DNA of 14,516 nt from QPIN01 sp964472945 (GCA_964472945.1 CAYYNM010000071.1:1-14516), one strand, 5' to 3'. Shown: positions 1 through 7,885, counted from the first letter of the stretch. Numbers and translations are program-made. The notes: generated from the letters alone by a model not told the origin.

Positions 1-50
1 GTGGAATCAATAGCTTGTGTTCTGTGCCGTAGTGAAGTCACGGATTCAGG
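1..50. repeat. Right end of a CCTGAATCC-ended MITE-like element (copy A, cut by window edge)
   Basis: These 50 bases match 9058-9107 with a single difference (A at 36, G at 9093). They end in GTCACGGATTCAGG, the reverse complement of the CCTGAATCCGTGAC that begins the full copy at 8896. The rest of the element lies outside the window. fliW starts only 39 bases after this end, so the insertion sits where a fliW promoter or leader would be. Confidence 0.85.
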
Positions 51-89
51 TATTACTCTTTAATAACTAATTAACCTTTAAATTATTGT

Positions 90-542
90 ATGAAAATCAA
101 ATCTAAGGCTTTTGGCACACAACAACCAGACTCTAATTCAAGTATTATTTTTCCTAATGGTATTCCTGGCTTTGAAGACGAAACTGAGTTCCAGCTATTT
201 CATTTAGATGATAACAAGATAGTTTATTCTTTACAGTCTTTAAGTAATGAAAGTATTGTATTTTCTGTAGCTCACCCCGCTCATTTTTATATTAATTATA
301 ATTTTGTGCTAACTGACGAAGAAGAGGGTATTTTAGAGATTGATTCTATTGATGATTTATTAATTTTGCTTATTCTTCATAAAGATGAAACTTCTAAGCA
401 GCCAACAATAAAAGGGTCAATAAGGTCACCTTTATTAATCAATACAAAAAGAAGAATAGGGATTCAAAAACTTTTAGCCACTGTAGAACAAAGTATTACT
501 TTGACAGAAAAGCATAATGAAATTGAAGTATCTGAAACATAA
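90..542 (+). CDS. fliW: Flagellar assembly factor FliW
   Basis: FliW is a small cytoplasmic beta-barrel protein. It binds flagellin and the translational regulator CsrA, linking flagellin supply to flagellin mRNA translation. The 150-aa product has the usual family length. It carries the N-terminal motif IPGFED (about residues 25-30), the central acidic and hydrophobic segment (ILEIDSIDDLLILLIL) and the C-terminal INTKRRIGIQKLL block that corresponds to the family's conserved PLLIN...R.G.Q region. The start is the ATG at 90, and I see no good Shine-Dalgarno sequence before it. No csrA, flagellin or other flagellar gene is in the window, so it is an orphan here. A mobile-element end lies 39 bp upstream and a terminator follows about 50 bp downstream. 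Family assignment is confident; an active flagellar role is inferred. Confidence 0.88.
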   Translation: MKIKSKAFGTQQPDSNSSIIFPNGIPGFEDETEFQLFHLDDNKIVYSLQSLSNESIVFSVAHPAHFYINYNFVLTDEEEGILEIDSIDDLLILLILHKDETSKQPTIKGSIRSPLLINTKRRIGIQKLLATVEQSITLTEKHNEIEVSET

Positions 543-590
543 TACAGCTAAAAAATTTGAAAGAACGCAGGTAGAGATTATAAATTAGAC

Positions 591-621
591 AAAAAGCCAC
601 ATAAAATTACGTGGCTTTTTT
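591..621. terminator. Bidirectional intrinsic terminator between fliW and panD
   Basis: A perfect 9-bp stem (AAAAGCCAC at 592-600, GTGGCTTTT at 611-619) encloses a 10-nt loop. The stem is A-rich on one side and T-rich on the other, so it can end transcription of fliW from the left and of panD and the long minus-strand operon from the right. The two genes converge on it. Confidence 0.85.
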
Positions 622-646
622 GGATAGTGAGAAAGCTTAATAAAAA

Positions 647-1027
647 CTAAGCTGCCTGAACTGGGATAACATGACTGGAATGTGTGATTTTATTATCTTC
701 ATCAAAATAAACCAGAGTAGGCTTAAATTTTTCCAACTCTTTCTCATCAAATGCAGCAAAGGCACAAACAATAATTAAATCACCTTCACAGGCAAGGCGT
801 GCTGCCGCACCATTGATAGAAAAAATACCCGATCCCTCTTCTGCCCTTATGGCATAAGTTGTGAAACGCCCTCCCGTATTAATATTATAAATCTGAATTT
901 GCTCGTATTCTCTAATTCCAGAAAAATCCAGAATATTACCGTCAATCGCACAAGAACCTTCATAACCCAATTCTGAATGGGTAACTGTCGCTCGATGTAA
1001 CTTTGCTTTAAGCATCGTTGTTTGCAT
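647..1027 (-). CDS. panD: Aspartate 1-decarboxylase proenzyme PanD
   Basis: PanD decarboxylates L-aspartate to beta-alanine for pantothenate synthesis in the cytoplasm. It is made as a proenzyme that cleaves itself between Gly24 and Ser25, turning Ser25 into the pyruvoyl cofactor. Here YEGSCAID puts G24-S25 exactly where they are in E. coli PanD. Lys9, Arg54 and Tyr58 are also at their expected positions, followed by the GAAARLA and IPVQAA blocks. At 126 aa the length is normal. The chosen ATG (1027) reproduces E. coli numbering; Met5 is a possible but less likely start. It is the last gene of the minus-strand operon and has its own promoter (1060-1087). The genes for its pathway partners PanC and PanB lie about 2 kb upstream, with a mechanosensitive channel gene in between. 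Confidence 0.96.
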   Translation of the reverse strand: MQTTMLKAKLHRATVTHSELGYEGSCAIDGNILDFSGIREYEQIQIYNINTGGRFTTYAIRAEEGSGIFSINGAAARLACEGDLIIVCAFAAFDEKELEKFKPTLVYFDEDNKITHSSHVIPVQAA

Positions 1028-1059
1028 ATTAATAAATCTTGAAAGCTTAAGAACATTCC

Positions 1060-1087
1060 ATTATATCAAAATGCGCTCTGCATTCAA
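1060..1087 (-). promoter_or_regulatory. Sigma-70-type promoter for panD
   Basis: On the minus strand a -35 box TTGAAT (1087-1082) and a consensus -10 box TATAAT (1065-1060) are separated by 16 bp. Transcription would start near 1053, leaving a 5' leader of about 25 nt before the panD ATG. It lies in the 72-bp gap between the channel gene and panD, so panD can probably be expressed apart from the upstream operon. Confidence 0.6.
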
Positions 1088-1099
1088 ATTTAGATGTTT

Positions 1100-2968
1100 T
1101 TAAAACTGCTCAATATTTTTATGTATATTCATACCATTCTTACTTTCAGACCTATGAATCATTACCTCTGTAGGGTAGGCAAATTCCAGGTTATTTTTTT
1201 TCAAAATGTCTGCTATTTTAAACAACACATCTTCTTTTACTGATAACCACTCACTCCAATTTACTGTTCTAGTGAAACAGTAAATGAGTATATCAATAGA
1301 AAAGTCACTATATCTATCCATAAAAACTAGCTGTGTTGTTTTAATTCCATGAGCATCTGCCTGAGAAGTAAATTTAAAATCACGTCGCTTATTGGTTATT
1401 TTTTGCTGAGGGTTAGCAATACCAGAATGTTGCTTTAGCATATCTCTAATATCATCTATTGCCTGTCGAATATCATCCATATTGCTTTCATAAGTAACGC
1501 CTACATACATTTTAATACGCCGCCCTACTGCACGACGATTCCAGTTAATTACACTAGAAACAGAAATAATTGAATTAGGTATGGTAATCAAAGCATTATC
1601 AAATGTTCGAACGGTGGTGCTACGCAAACCAATTTCTGCTACTGAGCCCTCAGCATCACCTACTTTAATCCAGTCCCCCATTCTAAAAACATTATCAAAT
1701 AAGATAGTAACCCCACCGAATAAGTTAGATAAGGTGTCTTTTGCTGCCAATGCAAATGCCAATCCACCTACCCCCAGCGTCGACATAATTGCGGTTAAAC
1801 TTATTCCAAAATAATTTAAGTCAAATGCTATAATCACAACAACAACAAATCCTTTTCCCATTTGCACCGCTAGATTAAATAATTCTTTTCTTAACTCTTT
1901 ATTTCTGTTGTTTATTTTCTGTATCTGAATAAGTACAATACTATCAATAATTTTAGATATTAACCATATAAAAATCAGGCTATAAATAACAAATGCTCCA
2001 GACTCTATAACTGAGCGAAAGTCTGTTTTATAAAAGAAAGCATCAGCCCCAAGGTTTACCCCCCAAAAAACCAACAATGAGCGTGCAGGCCGTCTGATCT
2101 CATGATAGATCATCTCCTGTTGTTCAACATCCTTATCAATAATATAACTTTCTACACACCAGCAAGTACATTTAAAAATATAAGGGTAGCTAAAAATAAC
2201 CAGGAAAATAATTAATATTGAAAAAAAGATTCCGCCTACATCAACCTTAAAAGGTGCAAGTTTGTTATTAATTGCATGAACCAAATCAAAATGATTAATA
2301 TATGATATGCCTGATAATAAGGAAAATTCCTGAAACCAATGCACTGAAGCAATTTGTCTAGGATTATTAATAACGTAATTTAAAATGTCTCTATAACTAT
2401 TGCTTGTTGTTAAAAACAACTGGTAATTTTTTTTTACCTCAAAAAACAAGTCAGTTTCCAACTCAACTTCCGGTAAAGCTAATTTTTTTTCATCCTTAGA
2501 GATTTGTTCCAATTCCTTTTGAGATTTTTCAACAATCGTCTCTATTTTTGTATAATTACTAGATGATTCAACAAGATATTTAAGATAATTTGCAATAGAC
2601 TGATCAACCTTGTATGTTTCTAATTTAATCTTATCTCGTAAGACGGCAAGTTGGTGCCCCCTTTCGCTATTAATACTAATTCGAGACTGCAGAAAAGACT
2701 TGTTGCCTTTCGTTTCTCCAGTCATAAAATGAATATTCTTTTTTGTTTTCAACTGCTTCATCAACTGCTCTAAAACAGCTGTTTTCTTATTTAACAGCTT
2801 ATCAATTGAGGCATTTTGGTTGTTTAAAAGCTGAGCATTAATAGCTTTTAATTCATCAATAGTGTGCTTTATACTTTCTTGTTTCGGTGCTGCTATTAAT
2901 GAAAAACTCACTAATAAAACACAAAAAAATGTGGCTATTCTCATTATATTACCCATTAAAAATGACAT
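1100..2968 (-). CDS. Large MscS-family mechanosensitive ion channel
   Basis: This is an inner-membrane channel of the MscS superfamily, which opens under membrane tension to release solutes during hypo-osmotic shock. The N-terminus is signal-like (MRIATFFCVLLVSFSLIAA). A Lys/Glu-rich, coiled-coil-prone periplasmic segment follows to about residue 200. Several membrane helices come next, near residues 243-265, 295-312, 322-350 and 368-420. The pore-lining helix carries GVGGLAFALAAKDTLSNLF (from about 399), and the beta domain (GDWIKVGDAEGSVAEIGLR, about 433-455) and a C-terminal alpha/beta domain follow. At 622 aa it is longer than MscS itself and resembles the multi-domain MscS relatives. The true start may be the in-frame ATG at 2944, which begins the signal-like sequence and is preceded by a GGGTAA stretch. 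It lies 53 bp downstream of panC, with no terminator visible between them. Confidence 0.9.
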   Translation of the reverse strand: MSFLMGNIMRIATFFCVLLVSFSLIAAPKQESIKHTIDELKAINAQLLNNQNASIDKLLNKKTAVLEQLMKQLKTKKNIHFMTGETKGNKSFLQSRISINSERGHQLAVLRDKIKLETYKVDQSIANYLKYLVESSSNYTKIETIVEKSQKELEQISKDEKKLALPEVELETDLFFEVKKNYQLFLTTSNSYRDILNYVINNPRQIASVHWFQEFSLLSGISYINHFDLVHAINNKLAPFKVDVGGIFFSILIIFLVIFSYPYIFKCTCWCVESYIIDKDVEQQEMIYHEIRRPARSLLVFWGVNLGADAFFYKTDFRSVIESGAFVIYSLIFIWLISKIIDSIVLIQIQKINNRNKELRKELFNLAVQMGKGFVVVVIIAFDLNYFGISLTAIMSTLGVGGLAFALAAKDTLSNLFGGVTILFDNVFRMGDWIKVGDAEGSVAEIGLRSTTVRTFDNALITIPNSIISVSSVINWNRRAVGRRIKMYVGVTYESNMDDIRQAIDDIRDMLKQHSGIANPQQKITNKRRDFKFTSQADAHGIKTTQLVFMDRYSDFSIDILIYCFTRTVNWSEWLSVKEDVLFKIADILKKNNLEFAYPTEVMIHRSESKNGMNIHKNIEQF

Positions 2969-3021
2969 TTAACCCAGTTGATACCAGACAATATTTATCT
3001 GAGGATATGAATAAATTCGCT

Positions 3022-3864
3022 TTATTTTTTTGAAAAGTGAACATTATCAATAAGGCGAGGTTTGCCTAATTTTGCTGCTGCAAGAATAACCAACTCATTA
3101 TCCTTTTCTGTTGCTGGCTGTAGATCAGCCGATCTACAAATAGAAAAATAATCAACTTTAAAGCCAGCGACCTCCAGTTCAGCTTTTTGCTCCTGTTCAA
3201 TAGTATTAAAATCCATTTCTTTGATAACGGATGCTTGCGCTTGGCACAATGCCTGATAAAGCTTTGGAGCTATTGTTCTTTCTCTGCTGGTCAAAAAGCC
3301 ATTTCGCGAACTCAGGGCCAAACCATCACCCTCGCGTTCTGTTGCAACCCCCCAAATAACTACAGGACTATTTAAATCTTGAACCATTTTTTTTATAACG
3401 GCTAGTTGCTGAAAATCCTTCTCACCAAAGATTGCAATATCAGGTTGAACCATATTGAAAAGTTTAAAAACAACCGTTGCAACACCATTAAAATGTCCAG
3501 CCCTATACGCCCCGCAATGAATGGTTGATAGCATACCTACAGTAACTGTTGTGCTTGCTTTATTGGGGTACATTTCAAGGATGCAAGGCAAAAACATTAA
3601 ATCAGCCGAAGCTTCAACTAATTTTTCCTTATCGACAACTTCAGTTCGAGGGTAACTTTCAAAGTCTTCTCCAACACCAAACTGGGTGGGGTTAACGAAT
3701 ATACTAACAATGACTTTATCGGCTTTTTTTCTTGCTTCTGATACTAATTTGATATGCCCTGCATGCAAATTACCCATGGTAGGTACAAAAGCTATACTTT
3801 GCCCTTGCCGCCGCCATAACCGTACCGTTTTACGCAATTCAGCAATTGTGGTAATTTTTTGCAT
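3022..3864 (-). CDS. panC: Pantothenate synthetase PanC
   Basis: PanC condenses pantoate and beta-alanine to pantothenate, using ATP via a pantoyl-adenylate intermediate in the cytoplasm. The 280-aa product has family-typical length. Its nucleotide-binding VPTMGNLHAGH motif (Met30, His34, His37) is at E. coli numbering. SIFVNPTQF, GEKDFQQLAVI and the ALSSRNGFL loop (KMSKS equivalent) follow. The ATG at 3864 begins 5 nt after the panB stop, so the two are cotranscribed and probably translationally coupled. Its two substrates come from PanB (next gene upstream, by way of ketopantoate) and PanD (downstream). No panE is in the window, so ketopantoate reduction must be encoded elsewhere. Confidence 0.96.
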   Translation of the reverse strand: MQKITTIAELRKTVRLWRRQGQSIAFVPTMGNLHAGHIKLVSEARKKADKVIVSIFVNPTQFGVGEDFESYPRTEVVDKEKLVEASADLMFLPCILEMYPNKASTTVTVGMLSTIHCGAYRAGHFNGVATVVFKLFNMVQPDIAIFGEKDFQQLAVIKKMVQDLNSPVVIWGVATEREGDGLALSSRNGFLTSRERTIAPKLYQALCQAQASVIKEMDFNTIEQEQKAELEVAGFKVDYFSICRSADLQPATEKDNELVILAAAKLGKPRLIDNVHFSKK

Positions 3865-3869
3865 AAATT

Positions 3870-4685
3870 TTAATAACTATGTAATTCTGTTGGGAACTCT
3901 AACTGTTTAACAGCTTGATGGTATTGTGCAATAGCATCAGGGATATCCTTCGCTATTTGCATGAAATTTTGAGAAAATCTTGGTCGTTTACCCACGCTGA
4001 TGCCAAGCATATCGTATAACACTAATACCTGGCCATCACAAGCAACGCCAGCACCAATACCAATAACAGGAATAGTTAAATTTTTTGATATTTTTTCAGC
4101 TAAGCCAGTGGGGACACATTCTAAAATCAATAAGCTAGCACCTGCCTGCTCAACTTTTTTAGCATCCTGGTGTATTTTTTCCGCACCTTGCAATGTCTTC
4201 CCTTGTACTTTATAGCGCCCAAGCTGATTAATTGATTGGGGCAACAAGCCTAAATGGGCACAAACAGGCACACCAAACTCAACTAGAGATTTAATAATAT
4301 CAATATGAGCCCCTTCCAATTTAACCATTTGTGCGCCTGCCGCTTGCATTAACTTGGCAGCATTTTTCATCGCTATCTCAGTGGTGACATAGCTTAAAAA
4401 AGGTAAATCAGCAATCACAAAGGCACGTTTACGAGCATTTACCACGCATTGCGTGTGATAAACCATCTCTTCAATTAAAACAGGAACTGTGTTTTTTTTT
4501 CCTTGTATAACCATACCTAAAGAATCGCCCACCAGCATCACATCAACACCTGCCTGGTCAATAAGTTGACTAAAACTGGCATCATAAGCGGTCAAACAGG
4601 AAATTTTTTCGCCTGCTTGTTTCATCGCCAATAAATCAAGGATAGAAAGTGCTGCAACCGTCTGAGTTTCTGCATACAAAGCCAT
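3870..4685 (-). CDS. panB: 3-methyl-2-oxobutanoate hydroxymethyltransferase PanB
   Basis: PanB transfers a hydroxymethyl group from methylene-tetrahydrofolate to 2-oxoisovalerate, giving ketopantoate, the first committed step of pantothenate synthesis. The sequence shows LTAYDASFSQLIDQAG and VGDSLGMVIQG (Mg-binding aspartates), VKLEGA, HLGLLPQS, LECVPTGLAEKIS (catalytic Glu) and IPVIGIGAG-CDGQVLVLYDMLG. I chose the ATG at 4685. It overlaps the folK stop by one base (TAATG) and gives 271 aa starting MALYAETQ, close to the family length. The open frame extends 11 codons further upstream, but that stretch lies inside the end of folK. Folate chemistry links it to folK directly upstream, because its carbon donor is a folate. 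Confidence 0.95.
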   Translation of the reverse strand: MALYAETQTVAALSILDLLAMKQAGEKISCLTAYDASFSQLIDQAGVDVMLVGDSLGMVIQGKKNTVPVLIEEMVYHTQCVVNARKRAFVIADLPFLSYVTTEIAMKNAAKLMQAAGAQMVKLEGAHIDIIKSLVEFGVPVCAHLGLLPQSINQLGRYKVQGKTLQGAEKIHQDAKKVEQAGASLLILECVPTGLAEKISKNLTIPVIGIGAGVACDGQVLVLYDMLGISVGKRPRFSQNFMQIAKDIPDAIAQYHQAVKQLEFPTELHSY

Positions 4686-5170
4686 TAGGATAATTTCTCT
4701 AAACCCGCTAAAGGGCACTGTAAAACCAAATCGTTAATATACCCCATGCCTGGTACCCATAAATTACCGTTTACTATTTCTTGTAATGGGTATAAAACAA
4801 AAGCTCTTTCAGGCAAGCCTATGTGCGGCACCTTTAAATAAGGTAAATCAATCTGTTGCTCCCCATACAACAAAATATCCAGATCTAAAGTTCTCGCACC
4901 CCACCGAATAGTATCGCGGTCTCGTCCAAAATCATTTTCAATCTGTTGAAGGACTGTTAATAATTCAATAGACGTTAAGCCAGTCTGAATACTCATTACC
5001 GCATTGACATAATCTGGCTGTTCTTTTGGGCCCATCGGCGGGCTACTATATAAACTTGAAAAGCGAGTTTCAGTCATTTCTGCTTGCTTTGCAATAAACA
5101 AACGTGCCTGCTGTATTTTTGACGCCGGGTTTTCCAGGTTACTTCCCAAGCCAATATATGCTTCAGTCAT
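4685..5170 (-). CDS. folK: 2-amino-4-hydroxy-6-hydroxymethyldihydropteridine pyrophosphokinase FolK
   Basis: FolK (HPPK) transfers pyrophosphate from ATP to 6-hydroxymethyl-dihydropterin, preparing it for folate assembly. The signature motifs are clear: AYIGLGSNLENP at the N-terminus, GPKEQPDYVNAV in the middle, the metal and ATP-binding WGARTLDLDILLYG, and PHIGLPERAFVLYPL. I chose the ATG at 5170, whose frame overlaps the last 8 bases of pcnB (ATGACTGA). A GTG two codons upstream (5176) is an alternative start. The product is about 161 aa, normal for the family. The TAA stop shares a base with the panB ATG, so pcnB, folK and panB are chained by overlaps and probably translated in a coupled way. 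Confidence 0.95.
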   Translation of the reverse strand: MTEAYIGLGSNLENPASKIQQARLFIAKQAEMTETRFSSLYSSPPMGPKEQPDYVNAVMSIQTGLTSIELLTVLQQIENDFGRDRDTIRWGARTLDLDILLYGEQQIDLPYLKVPHIGLPERAFVLYPLQEIVNGNLWVPGMGYINDLVLQCPLAGLEKLS

Positions 5171-6536
5171 TATCACTATTTACAGTCTTAATTTTAGGCT
5201 TTTGCTTTCTTTTAGTTTTTCTAGCGGGGCGAGTCATTTTCTTTTGTTCTATATCATTCGTACTCTGAAATGTTGTCCACCACTGAGCTAACTCCATTGC
5301 AGCCCCTCCTGTTTCCGCCCTTAACAATAGAAAGTCATAAGCAGCACGAAACCGAGGATGACTCAATAGACGGTAAGGTCTTCCCCCTATCCGTTTTTCA
5401 AATCGCAACTGTAACAACCACACTTCACGCATTGATTGTGTTACTCGCTTTGGAATAGAGATACTCTTGGTTTGTGCTGATAAAACATTGCTTGCCGCAT
5501 GTTGATAAGCAAAACTCTCTTCCTCACCTTGCCGCATTTTTTCATTCGCTAATTCTTGTACAGCTTCCCATAAAAAAGCTGACATTAAAAAATAAGGTGT
5601 CACACTTTTATTTTCAGCTATACGCTTATCTGAATTTTCCAAGGCCTTGGCAATAAAGACCTTTGGAAAATTATTTTTCTCATTATTTAGACATCTATCA
5701 GCTTGAGGGAATAAGGTTTCAAATAGACCATAGTGCCTAAGCATTTCAAATGTTTGCACAGCTTTACCTGATAAAAACATTTTCAACACTTCATCATATA
5801 ATCGCGCAGCAGGAATACCCTTCAATAAAGGAGCTAGTTCAAAAATGGCTTGTTCTGTCGAGACTTCTAAAGAAAACCCTAATTTAACAGCAAACCTTAC
5901 CGCCCTTAGCATTCTAACAGGGTCTTCTCTATAACGAGTGGTAGGATCACCGATTAATCTAAGGACACCTGCCGTATGGTCTTCCATTCCCCCGGTATAA
6001 TCAATAATAGAAAAATCACGGATATTGTAATACAAGGCATTAACGGTAAAATCTCTACGCCAAACATCATCTTCTATACTGCCAAATACATTATCACGTA
6101 ATAAGCGCCCATCTTCATGAACTTTCTGCTCTATATTATCAGCGGTATCAGAACTCCGGAATGTAGCAACCTCAATAATTTCTCGACCAAAATGAACATG
6201 TGCTAATCGAAAGCGCCTTCCAATTAAACGACAATTGCGAAAAGCCTGCTTAACCTGTTCAGGACTCGCATCAGTGGCCACATCAAAATCTTTTGGCTCA
6301 TAACCTAATAGCAAGTCTCTAACACAACCACCCACTAAATAAGCCTCATAGCCTGACTTTTTCAGTCGATATAAAACTTTTACAGCATTTGGGCTCATTT
6401 GAGAGCGTGAAATATTATGCTCTGAACGAGAATATACTTTAACCTGGCATTGGCTATTTGCCTGTGCAAGGTCTTTTTCGTCTACAGTGTCAGATGGACT
6501 AAATATTTTTTTGAAAAATTTTAAAATGAGCTTCAT
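5163..6536 (-). CDS. pcnB: Poly(A) polymerase I PcnB
   Basis: PcnB adds 3' poly(A) tails to RNAs and so promotes their decay. The 457-aa product matches the E. coli enzyme through the nucleotidyltransferase core. It has YLVGGCVRDLLLG (about 66-78) and KDFDVAT with the catalytic aspartates Asp83 and Asp85. These are followed by RRFRLAHVHFG, RRDFTVNALYYNI and the RNA-binding block DPVRMLRAVRFAVKLGF. The C-terminus ends in a Lys/Arg-rich tail, as in E. coli PcnB. These features favour PcnB over the closely related CCA-adding enzyme, as does its place upstream of folK-panB-panC, a known gammaproteobacterial order. The ATG at 6536 is preceded by AAAGGGA almost without spacing, an unusually tight ribosome site. 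It is the first gene of the operon. Confidence 0.95.
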   Translation of the reverse strand: MKLILKFFKKIFSPSDTVDEKDLAQANSQCQVKVYSRSEHNISRSQMSPNAVKVLYRLKKSGYEAYLVGGCVRDLLLGYEPKDFDVATDASPEQVKQAFRNCRLIGRRFRLAHVHFGREIIEVATFRSSDTADNIEQKVHEDGRLLRDNVFGSIEDDVWRRDFTVNALYYNIRDFSIIDYTGGMEDHTAGVLRLIGDPTTRYREDPVRMLRAVRFAVKLGFSLEVSTEQAIFELAPLLKGIPAARLYDEVLKMFLSGKAVQTFEMLRHYGLFETLFPQADRCLNNEKNNFPKVFIAKALENSDKRIAENKSVTPYFLMSAFLWEAVQELANEKMRQGEEESFAYQHAASNVLSAQTKSISIPKRVTQSMREVWLLQLRFEKRIGGRPYRLLSHPRFRAAYDFLLLRAETGGAAMELAQWWTTFQSTNDIEQKKMTRPARKTKRKQKPKIKTVNSDND

Positions 6537-6810
6537 TCCCTTTTTTTATTATATAAATTCAGCATGTTATAAAAATAACTCGTTATAAACCTGAAAATTT
6601 TCTTGTTATCATATCATTTAGCTATCTCGCAATAAATAATATAGCCATTTTATTTACAGTGCTTTACCTAACTTTAATCATCATCACAGTTAATAGCTTT
6701 TTTTACATAGCCTTATTAATAGAGTAAAATTAGATTATTCCTTATTCGTTATCTTACTTTCTTAAAACAGCTTGCAACCCTTTTTAGTTTGTATCCTGTC
6801 CCTACATTGT
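6537..6810. other. AT-rich divergent intergenic region between pcnB and the 59-aa gene
   Basis: This is a 270-bp AT-rich spacer between genes that diverge from it. It must hold the promoter of the pcnB operon and that of the small-ORF/RDD pair. A TATAAT-like box for pcnB is present on the minus strand (6553-6548) but has no convincing -35 partner and would leave almost no leader. I see no ORF, repeat or RNA gene in it. Confidence 0.4.
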
Positions 6811-6823
6811 TTTGGAGATTTTC

Positions 6824-7003
6824 ATGTTTAAAAAAATTATAACAGGCTTAATTGACCAACCCTTTTTAACCAGTATTTATGTTGTAGATTTAGCTATCCT
6901 TCTGTTTCATAAACCCCCTTTTATGTTTGCTTTGGTCATGATGGCAGGGTTAATAGGTATGAGTATGTATTTTGGCCAAAAACTAGCTTTATTCAAAAAT
7001 TAA
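6824..7003 (+). CDS. Small membrane protein of unknown function (59 aa)
   Basis: I do not recognise this family. The ATG at 6824 follows a good Shine-Dalgarno sequence (GGAG at 6814-6817, 6-nt spacing), which argues that it is translated. The protein has a short basic start (MFKKIITGLIDQP) and then two hydrophobic stretches, about residues 15-28 and 33-50, so it is probably a two-helix inner-membrane miniprotein. It ends TAA at 7001-7003. The RDD-family gene begins with the next codon in the same frame. That arrangement suggests either tight coupling between the two or a single ancestral frame split by a stop. The first reading is favoured by the clean ribosome site and by the protein looking complete. 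Confidence 0.6.
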   Translation: MFKKIITGLIDQPFLTSIYVVDLAILLFHKPPFMFALVMMAGLIGMSMYFGQKLALFKN

Positions 7004-7459
7004 TTGATCACTCTAAACAAAAGAAAACCAGGTAAAGATAATACACTTTCACCTGGTTTCTTTCGCCATTTGGCTATCATTATCTACGATGCACTGCTGT
7101 TGTTGGCACTACTCTTTTTAGCAACTGCCCTCGTTTTACCGCTCAATCATGGTGAAGCATTTTCATCATCACAATTTTTCTTCCCAATTTATATACTAAC
7201 AGTCAGCTTTCTCTACTATGGCTGGTTTTGGACTCATGGTGGGCAAACATTAGGCATGAAGACATGGAAAGTAAAAATACGAAGCCAGAATTACAAAGCT
7301 GTTACCTGGCCCTTGGCCTTTAAGCGTTTTATAATTGCCATTTTTTCTTGGGCTTGCGCAGGGCTAGGTTTATTATGGAAATTTGTAGATAAAGAACAAC
7401 TTACCTGGCATGATAAATTCTCTGGAACACGTTTATTTTTTGACCGCAATAATGATTAA
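7004..7459 (+). CDS. RDD family integral membrane protein
   Basis: RDD proteins are small inner-membrane proteins named for a conserved Arg and two Asp residues; their function is mostly unknown, with ion transport suggested for some. The 151-aa product shows the family pattern. An Arg just before the first helix and an Asp within it appear in FFRHLAIIIYDALLLL. A second helix and a TLGMKTWKVKI loop follow, then a third helix (IIAIFSWACAGLGLLW), and then WHDKFSGTRL with the second Asp. The start is the TTG at 7004, directly after the TAA of the preceding small gene and in the same frame. No independent Shine-Dalgarno sequence is visible, so translation probably depends on reinitiation after the upstream gene. 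Confidence 0.85.
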   Translation: MITLNKRKPGKDNTLSPGFFRHLAIIIYDALLLLALLFLATALVLPLNHGEAFSSSQFFFPIYILTVSFLYYGWFWTHGGQTLGMKTWKVKIRSQNYKAVTWPLAFKRFIIAIFSWACAGLGLLWKFVDKEQLTWHDKFSGTRLFFDRNND

Positions 7460-7702
7460 CCTAAAAATTTAGTTACCGAGGTACTAAAATAGGCGCATAG
7501 CAAACTATGAAACCATTTCAGCAACGCAGTCTATCAGTCCAATCGAGAGAAAGCCTCCGTTGAGACCATGAAGTATATCCTTATGCTTAACTTAAAACGG
7601 ATAAACTACTTTCAGCATCCTATTTTAAAATATAGTTAATCCTTAACAAAGCTATTCTTTTTAAAAAGCGCAACAATTTCTTTGCTCGGTTGCTCTTTTG
7701 AC

Positions 7703-7722
7703 GAACCCTTAGGGTTCCTTTT
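7703..7722 (+). terminator. Probable intrinsic terminator downstream of the RDD gene
   Basis: A perfect 6-bp stem GAACCC (7703-7708) / GGGTTC (7712-7717) with a 3-nt loop is followed by CTTTTT. It lies about 245 bp after the RDD stop, which is far for a dedicated terminator, so it may instead end a leader or an unseen small RNA. Confidence 0.45.
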
Positions 7723-7812
7723 TAAGTCATGTCCTTTAATAGATTTGTTAAATTTTTAGGTATTATGCGACGCTCAGGAGAGTATTTTTAAGCTGATTGA
7801 AGTTGCTTATTT

Positions 7813-7864
7813 TCGGTTTTCCGATAACAAAAACAGAGGGGGTGTAAAACCCCGAGTAAACTCG
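7813..7864. repeat. Three consecutive small hairpins; possible minus-strand terminator
   Basis: TCGG-TTTT-CCGA (7813-7824), GGGG/CCCC with a 7-nt loop (7839-7853) and CGAG-TAAA-CTCG (7853-7864) follow one another, the last two sharing a base. On the minus strand the GGGG hairpin is followed by CTCTGTTTTTG, so it could end transcription of the two genes at 7886-8608. Each stem is only 4 bp, so the call is tentative. Confidence 0.35.
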
Positions 7865-7885
7865 ATAATTCCAGTGAGCAGGGCA

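Larger units (their letters stand above)
7460..7885. other. Hairpin-rich spacer without a convincing gene
   Basis: This is 426 bp between an RDD gene reading in and a minus-strand gene reading in. Only very short open frames are present, for example 18 codons from the ATG at about 7507. The stretch contains a likely plus-strand terminator (7703-7722) and a run of three hairpins (7813-7864). No tRNA or known RNA was recognised. Confidence 0.5.

Noticed and set aside
847..1056. A 69-aa minus-strand ORF overlapping panD.
   Set aside because: It is in another frame of panD, which matches the family residue by residue.
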